From NCBI RefSeq assembly GCF_027587195.1, contig NZ_JAPDDP010000056.1:1-50045 (forward strand): 50,045 bases of DNA, in the 5' to 3' direction. The notes below the pieces were generated by a model. That model had not been told where the DNA came from, ran no database searches, and was given only the letters and a program-made list of their open reading frames with translations. Below are positions 17,320 through 25,966 of the stretch, in pieces. Both the position numbers and the translations under genes were made by a program. Source of the stretch: Solirubrobacter phytolaccae. Lineage in GTDB: Bacteria > Actinomycetota > Thermoleophilia > Solirubrobacterales > Solirubrobacteraceae. Position 1 is the stretch's first letter; the number at the start of each line of letters is the position of its first letter.

Positions 17320-19494
17320 ATGTCACACGTCGTCCGCTCGACGGCACTCGGTGCGGTGGTCCTCGCCCTCGCATTGCCCGCCGGAGCCCACGCGGCCAAG
17401 GCCAAGCCCAAGCACACGGTGACGGTCAACACCGTCGACGCGCTGCCCAAGACGACGCTGAAGAACCTCAGCCGCTCGTGCGGGAAGAGCAAGTCGGCGT
17501 CGAGGATCCGCAAGCGCTCGACGAGCCGGCCGACGAAGAACCGTGTCCGCACGGTGACCACGTACTGCTCCGGCGGGACGCGCACGGTCTTCTGGATCCA
17601 GAAGGTCACCAAGACGGTCACGGTGCCGGGCCCGACGGTCACCGTCACGACGCCCGCCGCGCCCGCGCCGACCCCCACTCCGGCGGCCCCGCGCGACTTC
17701 CGGCTCACGCTGCTGCACAACAACGACGGTGAGTCCAAGTACGGCGTCGGCGACTCGATCGTCAACTACGGCGGCGTCACCCGCTTCAAGACCGTGCTGG
17801 ACCGCCTGCGCGGCGAGGCCGAGGGCGTGCCGACCGCGGCCAACGAGGACAAGGGCACCGTCGTCGTCACCTCGGGTGACAACTTCCTCGCCGGCCTGAA
17901 CCTGCGTGCCTCCTTCGAGCGCCGGGACGCCGGCCAAGGGTCCTTCTACGACGCGATCGCGCTCGGCCGGATCGGCTACGACGCGATCACGATCGGCAAC
18001 CACGAGTACGACTTCGGCCCGACGCGCCTCGCGCAGCTCATCTCCTCGCCCGAGCTGGCGACCGTCCCGTTCATCACGGCGAACACCGACTTCAGCGCCG
18101 AGCCGTCGCTGGCCCCGCTGCGCGCGAGCGGCCGGATCGCCGACTCGACCGTCGTCACCAAGGGCGGCCAGAAGATCGGCATCATCGGCGTCACCACGCC
18201 GGACGTGCCGAACATCTCCTCGCCCGGCCCGAACGTGAAGTTCCTCGCGGACGTCGCGGGGATCGTCAACACCGAGGCCGAGCGGCTGACCAAGGCCGGC
18301 GTGAACAAGATCATCATGTCCTCGCACCTCCAGAACCTGGAGTACGAGAAGACGCTGGTCAAGAGCCTGCGCAACGTGGACATCGTGATCTCGGGCGGCG
18401 GCGACGAGTTGCTGGCCGGCCAGAACGACCTGCTCGTGCCGACCAACGGCCTCGCGGGCGGCCCGCGCCCGGGCACGGCGGGCACGTACCCGGCGACGAG
18501 CACGGATCTCGACGGCAACACCGTCCCGGTCGTCACGACCCAGGGCGAGTACCGCTACGTCGGCCGTCTCACGGTCAAGTTCGACGGTGCCGGCAAGATC
18601 GTCGAGACCGACGCCGCCAAGTCGGGCCCGGTGCGCGTCTCCGCGCTCGCCGCCGACCCGGACGTCGTGTCGCCGCAGGACGCGTTCCTGAAGGCGAACG
18701 TCACCGACCCGCTGGACACCTACAAGGCCGCGCTGGCGGCCAACGTCATCGGCACCACCGAGGTGGCGCTGGACGGCGGCAACCCGGACCCGATCCGGAT
18801 CAAGGAGTCCAACCTCGGCAACCTCGTCGCCGACGGCTTCCGCTTCGCCGCCAACCGCACCGCGGCCGCGGACAACCGCCCGGTGGCGGACATCGCGTTC
18901 TCCAACGGCGGCGGCATCCGCACCTCGATCGCGGGTCCCGGCAACCTCAACGAGAAGCAGACGTTCGACGTGCTGCCGTTCGACAACGTGATGGTCACGG
19001 TGCCGAACGTAAGCGTCGCGCAGCTCAAGTCGCTGATGGAGTGGGGCGTCTCGCGCACCCCGACCGGCGACGGCAAGTTCCCGCAGATCTCGGGCTTCCG
19101 CATGAACGTGAGCACGAACGCGCTCTACACCGCCCAGGTGCAGACGGGCACGACGATCACCACGCCCGGCACGCGCGTGCGTGACCTGTGGCTGACCAAC
19201 GCGAACGGCAGCGACGGCGAGCAGCTCATCGCCAATGGCGCTGTCGTCTCCAACCGCACGGTGAACATCGCGACGTCGAACTTCACCGCCAACAACGGGG
19301 ACAGCTACCCGTTCACGGGCACGACGTTCCAGTTCGCGCACCGCCCGGGCCAGGACGGCTTCTATCCGTACCAGGCGTCGCTGTACGACTTCATCACGAC
19401 GCCTGGCGCCGCCGGTGGCCTCGGCGGCGTGGTGACCGCCGCTCGCTACCCGAACGGTGGCAGCGGCCGGATCGCGCTCCGCACCACGCCGTAA
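17320..19494 (+). CDS. Secreted 5'-nucleotidase-like metallophosphatase
   Basis: 724 residues. A Sec signal (~1-26, ending AGAHA) is followed by a basic, Thr/Pro-rich linker (~27-128), a calcineurin-like phosphoesterase domain (~129-400), and a 5'-nucleotidase C-terminal domain (~455-700: ESNLGNLVADGF, NGGGIRTSI, LPFDNVMVTV). Active-site pieces seen: SGDNFLAG, GNHEYDFG (N227-H228-E229) and SSHLQN. Two usual metal motifs differ: HNNDGES replaces NDxH, and SGGGDEL replaces GHxH. This matches a variant subfamily I recall with LLHNNDGES, so it may use different ligands or substrates. ATG 17320 is set by GGAAGGAG nine bases upstream. Confidence 0.88.
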   Translation: MSHVVRSTALGAVVLALALPAGAHAAKAKPKHTVTVNTVDALPKTTLKNLSRSCGKSKSASRIRKRSTSRPTKNRVRTVTTYCSGGTRTVFWIQKVTKTVTVPGPTVTVTTPAAPAPTPTPAAPRDFRLTLLHNNDGESKYGVGDSIVNYGGVTRFKTVLDRLRGEAEGVPTAANEDKGTVVVTSGDNFLAGLNLRASFERRDAGQGSFYDAIALGRIGYDAITIGNHEYDFGPTRLAQLISSPELATVPFITANTDFSAEPSLAPLRASGRIADSTVVTKGGQKIGIIGVTTPDVPNISSPGPNVKFLADVAGIVNTEAERLTKAGVNKIIMSSHLQNLEYEKTLVKSLRNVDIVISGGGDELLAGQNDLLVPTNGLAGGPRPGTAGTYPATSTDLDGNTVPVVTTQGEYRYVGRLTVKFDGAGKIVETDAAKSGPVRVSALAADPDVVSPQDAFLKANVTDPLDTYKAALAANVIGTTEVALDGGNPDPIRIKESNLGNLVADGFRFAANRTAAADNRPVADIAFSNGGGIRTSIAGPGNLNEKQTFDVLPFDNVMVTVPNVSVAQLKSLMEWGVSRTPTGDGKFPQISGFRMNVSTNALYTAQVQTGTTITTPGTRVRDLWLTNANGSDGEQLIANGAVVSNRTVNIATSNFTANNGDSYPFTGTTFQFAHRPGQDGFYPYQASLYDFITTPGAAGGLGGVVTAARYPNGGSGRIALRTTP

Positions 19495-19500
19495 CCGCGC

Positions 19501-19663
19501 CTAGGGTCGGGCACCGCCACGTGCGGTGCCCGACTTCGCGCTACACGTCTTGTAGCTCCGTGTCTCGCGCACCGTCTTGCCCTTGCGCTTGACGGTGACC
19601 TTGACCTTCACGGTGCCCTTCGGCTTGCCGCGCAGGTCGATCACGGCGCGGCCCTTGCGGACC
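19501..19663 (-). pseudogene. Displaced C-terminal segment of the 19641-21242 hydrolase
   Basis: About 53 codons in a different frame from the main gene continue its protein sense: KVRKGRAVIDLRGKPKG..., ending YKTCSAKSGTARGGARP. Inserting one A in the coding strand at GTGAGGTCC (rev. of about 19659-19667), to give GTGAAGGTCC, joins DGKRV directly to KVRKGRAV and yields a ~580-residue protein. It would restore a second cysteine (YKTC) able to pair with the one in RTCLSRRQF. It is either a real one-base deletion or a sequencing error. Confidence 0.75.
19506..19534. terminator. Bidirectional hairpin terminator between convergent genes
   Basis: GTCGGGCACCGC-CACGT-GCGGTGCCCGAC is a perfect 12-bp stem with a five-base loop. 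It lies 11 bases after the nucleotidase stop and also within the last codons of the displaced C-terminal segment of the opposite gene. There is no long T tract, as is common in GC-rich genomes. Confidence 0.7.
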
Positions 19664-21242
19664 TCACGCGCTTGCCGTCGACGGTCACCTTCGGGCTCGC
19701 GCCGCGCACGCGGATCGCGAACTGGCGGCGGGAGAGGCACGTGCGGGTGGGAGCGAGGACGTTCGCGCCGCCGCTCACCGCGCTCGCGCCGATCGTCGGC
19801 AGCGACAGGTCGACGCTCGCGAAGGTGATGGTCGCCGCGCCGCGCACCGGGCCGTAGAGCTGCGTGCCGCCGATCAGCTGCAGCGTGTACTTCGCGCCTG
19901 CGGGGGCCGAGGCGGCGATCGCCTCGAGCGGGCGCTTGATCGTGTGCGGCTGGCCGTCGAGGGTGACGGGGATCGGCGTGGCCTGGTTGCCGACGACCAC
20001 GCCGCGCTTCTCGTCGACCAGCTGCGCGAAGATGTGCGTGCCGACGCCGGTGCCCGAGTAGGTGAGCGAGAGCTCCGGCGGGCCGACGATCTGGGCGGCG
20101 GCGGTCGCCGTGACTGGGACGTTGACGGCGTTGACCGCGCGGCCGGCGCTGGCGATCGTGCCGGAGACGACGTCGAGCGGATTCAGTACCAGCGTGCCCT
20201 TGCCGGAGGCGGTGACCGGCGCGCCCGGCGCGACCGGGTAGTCGGCCGTGGAGCGCCACTGCGCGTCGTCGGCCAGCCATTCGAACTTCGGGCCGGTGTC
20301 GCTGGCGGTGTCGTTGGCGACGTAGCGCTTGAGCCATGCCACGACGGAGGCCTCGATGTGACCGGCCGGGCCGGCGCCGGTCAGGCAAACGCCATGGCCG
20401 CCACAGAACCACAGCAGCTTCGCGGGCACGCCGTTGGCCTTCAGGATGCCGTAGCTGGTGATCGCCTCTTGGAGCGTGAAGAGCGTGTCGGCGGTGCCCT
20501 GGACGAGGAACGTCGGCACCGTGATCTGCTTGACGAGGTCGCCGGGGCCGCGCGAGGCGAACCAGTTGCGGTCCTCGTCGGAGAGCTTGCCGGTGGTCAC
20601 GCCGCTGGTGAACGCGGACACGATGTGCGGGTCCAGCCGGCCCTTCGAGGTCGGCAGGCCGGCGGCGACGAGCGCGGACGCCCAGCCGCCCTTCACCGTC
20701 TCCTCCTTGTAGAGCGACGTCGTGAGGCTGTGCCAGGCGATGATCGGGGCGATCGCGTCGATGCGCTTGTCGATCCCCGCCGTGGTGAGCTCGATGCCGC
20801 CCGCGTAGGAGACGCCGGTCATGCCGACGCGCGGGTCCCCGGCCTTGTCGAGCTGCGCCTCGGGCTGCTGCGCGAGCCAGTCGATCAGCGCCTGGACGTC
20901 GCGCGCCTCGGCGTCGGGCGCGTCGACGGTGACCGTGCCGCCCGAGTTCCCGAAGCCGCGGCTGTCCCACGTGAGCACGTTGAAGCCGGCCTTGCGCAGC
21001 GCGCCGACGCCGACGTTGCCGGTCGCCTCGTCACTGGCGGCGTCCGGGTTCGTCTGGCGCGAGCCGGCCCAGCCGTGGCCCTGGAGGATCGTCGGCGCCT
21101 TCCCGCCGCTCGGCGACGGGTGGAAGGACAGGACGATCTGGGTCCCGTCGAACGAGGTGACGGTGGCGTCGCGCGCCTGGGCGGCGGACGGTGCGAAGAG
21201 AACAGCGGCGCCGGCGAAGGCGAGGACGGTGCGGAAGCGCAT
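19641..21242 (-). CDS. Secreted S15/CocE-type alpha/beta hydrolase, frameshifted near the C-terminus
   Basis: 533 residues as read. A signal peptide (~1-23, AAQA cut site) precedes an alpha/beta-hydrolase domain: LQGHGWAGSR, WDSRGFGNSGG, nucleophile elbow GVSYAGG, acid in VQGTADTLF, and His in FCGGHGVC. A beta-sandwich domain follows (~330-500), as in X-Pro dipeptidyl-peptidase and CocE/NonD esterases. The substrate is unknown: a peptide, ester or acyl compound outside the cell. The frame ends early at VTVDGKRVRSARAAP; the true C-terminal basic beta-module continues in another frame (see 19501-19663). The catalytic domain is intact, so activity may remain. A GGGAG element lies before ATG 21242. 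Confidence 0.88.
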   Translation of the reverse strand: MRFRTVLAFAGAAVLFAPSAAQARDATVTSFDGTQIVLSFHPSPSGGKAPTILQGHGWAGSRQTNPDAASDEATGNVGVGALRKAGFNVLTWDSRGFGNSGGTVTVDAPDAEARDVQALIDWLAQQPEAQLDKAGDPRVGMTGVSYAGGIELTTAGIDKRIDAIAPIIAWHSLTTSLYKEETVKGGWASALVAAGLPTSKGRLDPHIVSAFTSGVTTGKLSDEDRNWFASRGPGDLVKQITVPTFLVQGTADTLFTLQEAITSYGILKANGVPAKLLWFCGGHGVCLTGAGPAGHIEASVVAWLKRYVANDTASDTGPKFEWLADDAQWRSTADYPVAPGAPVTASGKGTLVLNPLDVVSGTIASAGRAVNAVNVPVTATAAAQIVGPPELSLTYSGTGVGTHIFAQLVDEKRGVVVGNQATPIPVTLDGQPHTIKRPLEAIAASAPAGAKYTLQLIGGTQLYGPVRGAATITFASVDLSLPTIGASAVSGGANVLAPTRTCLSRRQFAIRVRGASPKVTVDGKRVRSARAAP

Positions 21243-21266
21243 GGCTCCCGCTTAGTACCCCGCTTT

Positions 21267-22475
21267 CTAGTTGTCGTAGCGCGCGAGGGCCGCGGTCATG
21301 CGGTCCTGGATCGCGCGGGCGCCGGCGGGATACACGCGGTTCATCATGAACGCGAACGCCACGCGCTCGCCACCGGTCGTCGTGCAGTAGCCCGCGAGCG
21401 CCGAGACGTCGCGCAGCGTGCCGGTCTTGGCGTGGCAGTTGTCCTGCGCCGCGGTGCCGCGCATGCGGCCGGAGACGGTGCCGTTGCGGCCGATCACGGC
21501 CAGCGACGCGTCGAACGCCTCCGCGTGCTCGGACTCGGCCATCCCGGACAGCATCTGCACGACCTCACGCGGGGAAGTGCGGTTCTGGCGCGAGAGGCCG
21601 GAGCCGTCGTCGATCTTCGGGCTGATGCCGAACTGGGCGAGGGTGTCGCGCATGACCTTGCCGCCGGCCGCGGTCGAGCCCTCGCCGCCGAACTGCGCGC
21701 CGATGCCCTTGATCAGCATCTCGGCGATGAAGTTGTCCGACGGTTGGTTCATCTGGCGCGCGATCGTCGCAATGCTCGGCGAGGTGTGCTCGCTGAACGG
21801 CACCATGCCCGTGGTCGCGAGCCCGGAGCGCGCGGAGCCCTTGATCTTGACGCCGCGGCGCTCGAGCGCCTTCTCGAACGCGTCGGCGGCGAAGCGGGCC
21901 GGGCTCGTCTGCCAGTAGGGGCTCGACCGGCCGGTGCGGCCGTGGTTGAACGCGAGCGCGGACAGCGTGCCGACGTCGCTCGAGGTCTGGAAGCGCGAGG
22001 AGGGCGGGCCGCGGAACGCGTCGAACGCGGACTCGTCGCCGACCACGCGGCCCGTGATCTCCGTGAGGCCGGCGTCGGCGAGCTTCTGCGCCAGGTCGGC
22101 GGCCGCGGTGGTGCCGAACGTCGGGTCCCCGCCGCCGCGCAGCACGAGGTTGCCGGTGATCGTGCCCGTCGCGTCCGGCAGCGCGTTCGCGAGCACGGAC
22201 GTGCTCAGCGTGGCCTCCGGCCCGTACAGCAGCATCGCGGTCGCGCTCGTGTAGAGCTTCTCGACGGACGCCGGCATGCGCTTGGTGTCGGCCTTGCTGG
22301 CGTAGATCTCCTGGCCGCTGCCCAGATCGACCACGAGGGCGCCGCTGTAGGTGCCCGCGCGCGCCATCTCGCGCGCCAGGACCCGCTTGGTCTCGGCGAG
22401 GGTCGCGGCCTGCGCGGGCGCGGCCAGGACAGCGAGGATGAGCGCCACGAGGGCGAAGAGACGAGCCATGCGCAT
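21267..22475 (-). CDS. dacB: D-alanyl-D-alanine carboxypeptidase/endopeptidase (PBP4 type)
   Basis: 402 residues with a signal peptide (~1-23, APAQA). Penicillin-binding motifs are complete: SVEK (S70, K73) in RMPASVEKLYTS, SDN in NQPSDNFIAEM, and KTG in CHAKTGTLRD. The FNHGRTGR...RFAADAFEKAL part fits the S13 family insert. It trims or cuts peptidoglycan cross-links outside the membrane. Two ATGs at 22475 and 22469 are possible starts. TAGGCT ends four bases before the first. The reading frame extends further upstream only as an antisense shadow of the patatin gene. It lies 24 bases downstream of the hydrolase gene start region on the same strand and could be co-transcribed with it. Confidence 0.94.
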   Translation of the reverse strand: MRMARLFALVALILAVLAAPAQAATLAETKRVLAREMARAGTYSGALVVDLGSGQEIYASKADTKRMPASVEKLYTSATAMLLYGPEATLSTSVLANALPDATGTITGNLVLRGGGDPTFGTTAAADLAQKLADAGLTEITGRVVGDESAFDAFRGPPSSRFQTSSDVGTLSALAFNHGRTGRSSPYWQTSPARFAADAFEKALERRGVKIKGSARSGLATTGMVPFSEHTSPSIATIARQMNQPSDNFIAEMLIKGIGAQFGGEGSTAAGGKVMRDTLAQFGISPKIDDGSGLSRQNRTSPREVVQMLSGMAESEHAEAFDASLAVIGRNGTVSGRMRGTAAQDNCHAKTGTLRDVSALAGYCTTTGGERVAFAFMMNRVYPAGARAIQDRMTAALARYDN

Positions 22476-22585
22476 GTCGAGCCTACGAAACCCGGCGGCG
22501 TCCGGAAAGTCTCGGTCGACGCTCGCCTTGCGGGCTCGCGTCGATGGGAGTCCTCGCCTAGCGGCTCGGACTCCCGCCGCGCGCA

Positions 22586-22591
22586 TACACT
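22586..22591 (+). promoter_or_regulatory. -10 box of the patatin gene, leaderless type
   Basis: TACACT ends seven bases before GTG 22599. No Shine-Dalgarno lies between, so the message probably begins at the start codon. The dacB promoter lies about 100 bases away on the other strand. Confidence 0.55.
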
Positions 22592-22598
22592 GGCGTGC

Positions 22599-23837
22599 GT
22601 GAGCAACGTCGTCGAGATGAACGCTCCCGCCCGTCGCAAGCGCCGCTCTTCGCGCACCGCCCTGGTGCTCGGCGGGGGCGGCTTCACCGGCGGCGTCTAC
22701 CAGATCGGCGCCCTGCGGGCCCTGGATCTGCTGTCGTCGAACCGCTCGGTCAACCAGTTCGACATCTACGTCGGCACGAGCGCGGGCGCGCTGATCGCCT
22801 CCCTCGCGGCCAACGGCGTCTCGCCCGAGCAGATGATGCGCACGGTCAACGACCAGGTGCCGTACTCGCTGCCGCCGATCCAGCGCGAGATGCTGCTGCG
22901 CTTCAACAAGACCGAGTTCGCGCTGCGCGCGCTCAAGCTGCCGCTGCACGCGGTCAGCATGGCGCGTGACGTCGTGTCCTCGATAGGCTCGTTCAGCGCG
23001 GTCGATCTCGCCCTCGCACTGGGCGATGCCCTTCCCTCAGGCATCTACACGGGTGAGGGCATCGAGGAGTACCTGCGCAAGGCGCTCGCGGCCGAGGGGC
23101 GCACGGACGACTTCCGCCTGCTCAAGCGCGAGCTCTACCTCGCCGCGACCGACCTCGACACGTGCGAGCGGATCGTCCTCGGCGCCGAGGGCTGGGACGA
23201 CATCCCGATCTCCGCCGCCGTCCGCGCGAGCACCGCGCTGCCGATGATCTACTCGCCCTACCGCGTCCGCGACCGCGAGTTGGTCGACGGCGGCATCGTC
23301 TCCACGACGAATCTGGACATCGCCGTCGAGGCGGGCGCGAAGTTCATCGTGGTCGTCAACCCGCTCGTCCCGTTCGTCAACGACTTCTCGAAGACGATCC
23401 CGACCCTCTTCGGCACCCGAGTCCGCCGCGTCAGCGACATGGGCTTCCCGAAGATCGGCTACCAGGCCTTCAAGCTCCTCGCCTACCAGCGCCTCCACGA
23501 GATGGCCTCGCACTGGAAGGAGCGCTACCCGGGCGTCGACATCGTCCTGATCGAGCCCGACGCCGACGACGAGCTGATGTTCCAGACGAACATCCTCAAC
23601 TTCGCCTCCCGCGTCGACGTCGCCCGCCACGGCTTCGAGTCGGTCACCCTCAAGCTCGCGACGGATTACGACGAACTGCGCGAGGTCTGCCGCCGCCACG
23701 GCATCGACATCTCCGCCACCCGCGTCCGCAAGGTCGTCCGCCACTTCTCCGCCGAGCGCGAGAAGACCCGCGCCTGGCGGAGGATCCTGGAGCAGACGAC
23801 CGGCGCGCTCCTGCGCCAGTCGTCTCAGGACGCGTAG
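22599..23837 (+). CDS. Patatin-like phospholipase
   Basis: 412 residues. The oxyanion loop is VLGGGGFTGGVYQIGALRAL (residues 23-42), the nucleophile Ser61 is in GTSAG, and the catalytic Asp230 is in VDGG, giving an intact Ser-Asp dyad. No signal peptide or membrane span is evident, so it is probably cytoplasmic or peripheral and acts on acyl-lipids. It is convergent with the acyl-CoA synthetase gene (13-base overlap); released fatty acids would be substrates for that enzyme, a plausible but unproven link. GTG 22599 is chosen by the -10 spacing; frames open further left are antisense shadow. Confidence 0.93.
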   Translation: MSNVVEMNAPARRKRRSSRTALVLGGGGFTGGVYQIGALRALDLLSSNRSVNQFDIYVGTSAGALIASLAANGVSPEQMMRTVNDQVPYSLPPIQREMLLRFNKTEFALRALKLPLHAVSMARDVVSSIGSFSAVDLALALGDALPSGIYTGEGIEEYLRKALAAEGRTDDFRLLKRELYLAATDLDTCERIVLGAEGWDDIPISAAVRASTALPMIYSPYRVRDRELVDGGIVSTTNLDIAVEAGAKFIVVVNPLVPFVNDFSKTIPTLFGTRVRRVSDMGFPKIGYQAFKLLAYQRLHEMASHWKERYPGVDIVLIEPDADDELMFQTNILNFASRVDVARHGFESVTLKLATDYDELREVCRRHGIDISATRVRKVVRHFSAEREKTRAWRRILEQTTGALLRQSSQDA

Positions 23838-25618
23838 AGCGCGTCGAACTCGCTGGCGTACAGGTCGTTGATCACGTTGCGCTTGACCTTCAGGGTCGGC
23901 GTGAGCTCGCCCGTCTCCTGGGAGAGGTCGTGGTCGAGGAGGAAGAACTTCTTGATCTGCTCGACCTGGGCGTAGCGCTCGTTCACGCGGTCGACCTCGG
24001 CCTGGATGAGGGCGAGGACCTGCGGGTCGGTCGAGAGCGTGGCGAGGTCCTCGGGGAGCGAGTGCTCGCGGGCGAAGTGGACGATCTCGTCGGGGTCGAG
24101 CGTGAGGAGCGCGACCGGGAACGGGCGGCGGTCAGCGTACATCACCGCCTGGGAGATCCAGCGGGAGCGCTTGAGGTCGTTCTCGACGTTGGCGGGCGTG
24201 AGGTTCTTGCCGCCCGCGGTGATCATGATGTCCTTCTTGCGGCCCGTGATCGAGAGGTAGCCGTCCTCGTCGAGGGAGCCGAGATCGCCGGTGTGGAGCC
24301 AGCCGTCGCTGGAGATCTCGCCGAACGAGGTCGTGTCGGACTTGCCGTAGTAGCCGCCGAAGATGTGCGGGCCGCGCACGAGCACCTCGCCGTCGTCGGC
24401 GATCTTGAGCTCTGAGCCGGGCAGGGCGCGGCCGACGGTGCCGAGCTTGTGGTCGGCGATCGTCGAGGCGGTGGTGACGGTCGAGGTCTCGGTCATGCCG
24501 TAGCCCTCGAGCACGGGCGCGCCGCACGCGTAGAAGAACTCGAGGATCTCCTTGGCGATCGGGGCGGCGCCGGAGGTGGCCTGCTTCAAGCGCCCGCCGA
24601 AGATGCCGCGGACGTTGACGTAGAGCTCGGCGTCGGCCTGCTCGAACGCGGCGGCGAGCGGCGCCGGGACGTCCTGGCCGGCTTCGCGCAGCCGTCGCAC
24701 CTGCAGCCCGAGCTGGGTCGCGGCGGCGATCTTCGCCGGGTCGTTGTTGCTCGTGACCAGCGTGTAGATCTTCTCGAAGATGCGCGGCACGCTCGGCAGG
24801 AACATCGGCTTGGTCGCCATCAGGTCCGGCACGATCTGGTCCGGGTCGCCGCTCCAGTAGATGAGCGGGGCGCCGAGGTCCACGCACAGCAGCTGGATCA
24901 GCAGCGCGTAAGAGTGGGCGAGCGGGAGGAAGAGGTAGACGGGCTCACCGGCCTCGATGACGCCGACCTCCTCGCACATACGGGTGACCGTGCGGTAGTT
25001 GCCCTGGCTGAGCACGCAGCCCTTCGGCGGCCCGGTCGTGCCCGACGTGTAGATGATCGTGTACGGGTCCTCGGGCGAGACGGCGGCGACCCGCTCGGCC
25101 ACCTCGCCGGCGTCCCGCGCACGGCCGCGCTCGCGCAGCTCGTCCAGGGAGAGCGCGCCGGCGGCGGGCTCGATCGCGATGATCGCCTCCAGCTTCGGCA
25201 GCTGGTCGCGGACGGCGACGAGCTTGGCGACCTGCTCGGCGTTCTCGGCGATCGCGAAGCGCGACTCGGAGTTGCCGGCCACCCACGCGCACTCCTCGGG
25301 GGAGTTGGTGGGGTAGATCGGCACGACGACGCCGCCCGCCGACGTGATGCCGAAGTCGGCGAACGTCCACTCGACGCGCGTGGTGCACAGGAGCGCGACC
25401 CGCTCACCGGGAGCGAGGCCGAGGTCGATCAGCCCGCGGGCGATCTCCGAGACGATCTCGGAGAGGCCTCCATAGCTGAGGTCCACCCACTCGCCATCGC
25501 GCTTGAAACGGGCCGCCGGCTGCTCTCCATAGCGCTCGGCGGCCAGGCTCACGATGTCGGCGATCGTCCGCGAGCCGGTCGATGCTCCGGCCCGCCCAGA
25601 CGTCGTGGTCTGCTGCAT
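23825..25618 (-). CDS. Long-chain acyl-CoA synthetase (AMP-forming)
   Basis: 597 residues. The AMP-binding P-loop is YTIIYTSGTTGPPKGCVLSQ, and LEGYGMTETST, LHTGDLGSLDEDGYL and GRKKDIMITAGGKN are the adenylation motifs of the FadD15/long-chain class. It activates fatty acids to acyl-CoA. A strong GGAGGAGA ribosome-binding site precedes ATG 25618. The C-terminal lysine region TPTLKVKRNVINDLY fits this class. Confidence 0.95.
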   Translation of the reverse strand: MQQTTTSGRAGASTGSRTIADIVSLAAERYGEQPAARFKRDGEWVDLSYGGLSEIVSEIARGLIDLGLAPGERVALLCTTRVEWTFADFGITSAGGVVVPIYPTNSPEECAWVAGNSESRFAIAENAEQVAKLVAVRDQLPKLEAIIAIEPAAGALSLDELRERGRARDAGEVAERVAAVSPEDPYTIIYTSGTTGPPKGCVLSQGNYRTVTRMCEEVGVIEAGEPVYLFLPLAHSYALLIQLLCVDLGAPLIYWSGDPDQIVPDLMATKPMFLPSVPRIFEKIYTLVTSNNDPAKIAAATQLGLQVRRLREAGQDVPAPLAAAFEQADAELYVNVRGIFGGRLKQATSGAAPIAKEILEFFYACGAPVLEGYGMTETSTVTTASTIADHKLGTVGRALPGSELKIADDGEVLVRGPHIFGGYYGKSDTTSFGEISSDGWLHTGDLGSLDEDGYLSITGRKKDIMITAGGKNLTPANVENDLKRSRWISQAVMYADRRPFPVALLTLDPDEIVHFAREHSLPEDLATLSTDPQVLALIQAEVDRVNERYAQVEQIKKFFLLDHDLSQETGELTPTLKVKRNVINDLYASEFDALYAS

Positions 25619-25690
25619 CTCGTTCTCCTCCTCAAGACCCTGTCTAGAGAGGAGCGAGCCTACCTTTGCGGCGCGCGCCGCGCCGCAGTC

Positions 25691-25864
25691 TTACGCCGTC
25701 GCTACCTGCCTGGTTCCTGACTCTTCCAGGGTCGCCATGAACAGGGTTTTGTCGATCCTGCCTTGGAAGATCGGCACGCCCAGTTCCATGCACTTCTCGA
25801 TCACGTCACGCCGTTCCATATCGGCTTCGCGAGCGAGCTCCGTGGGCGTGAGATGGATTGCCAT
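25691..25864 (-). CDS. Small helical protein, possibly IF2_N-like
   Basis: 57 residues from ATG 25864, with AGGAGG ten bases upstream; an ATG at 25921 would add 19 residues but has no such signal. The sequence (AIHLTPTELAREADMERRDV, IEKCMELGVPIFQGRIDKTL) looks like the short helical domain at the N-terminus of IF-2, where a LxxE/R-helix-turn-helix ends in LG(V/I)P. Such a fold could bind DNA or RNA. I do not recognise a named family. The gene is a single unit, 72 bases from the acyl-CoA synthetase start on the same strand. Confidence 0.7.
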   Translation of the reverse strand: MAIHLTPTELAREADMERRDVIEKCMELGVPIFQGRIDKTLFMATLEESGTRQVATA

Positions 25865-25966
25865 CAGTACGAGTCCTCCTGGTGAGGTTTGCCACGTGTC
25901 AGGGGACGGTAGCGCCTTCACCGGATGACGACAACTGGGATCTGCTCAACCTGAACTAAACGTGGG

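Noticed and set aside
17323-19341. A 672-codon antisense frame opposite the nucleotidase gene
   Set aside because: High-GC shadow: the sense strand has signal peptide, domains and motifs; the antisense product is Arg/Asp/Val-rich noise.
19944-23837. A 1297-codon open frame on the + strand
   Set aside because: Its first ~880 codons lie antisense to the hydrolase and carboxypeptidase genes and encode Arg/Gly-rich low-complexity sequence with no motif. Only the patatin part from 22599 is real.
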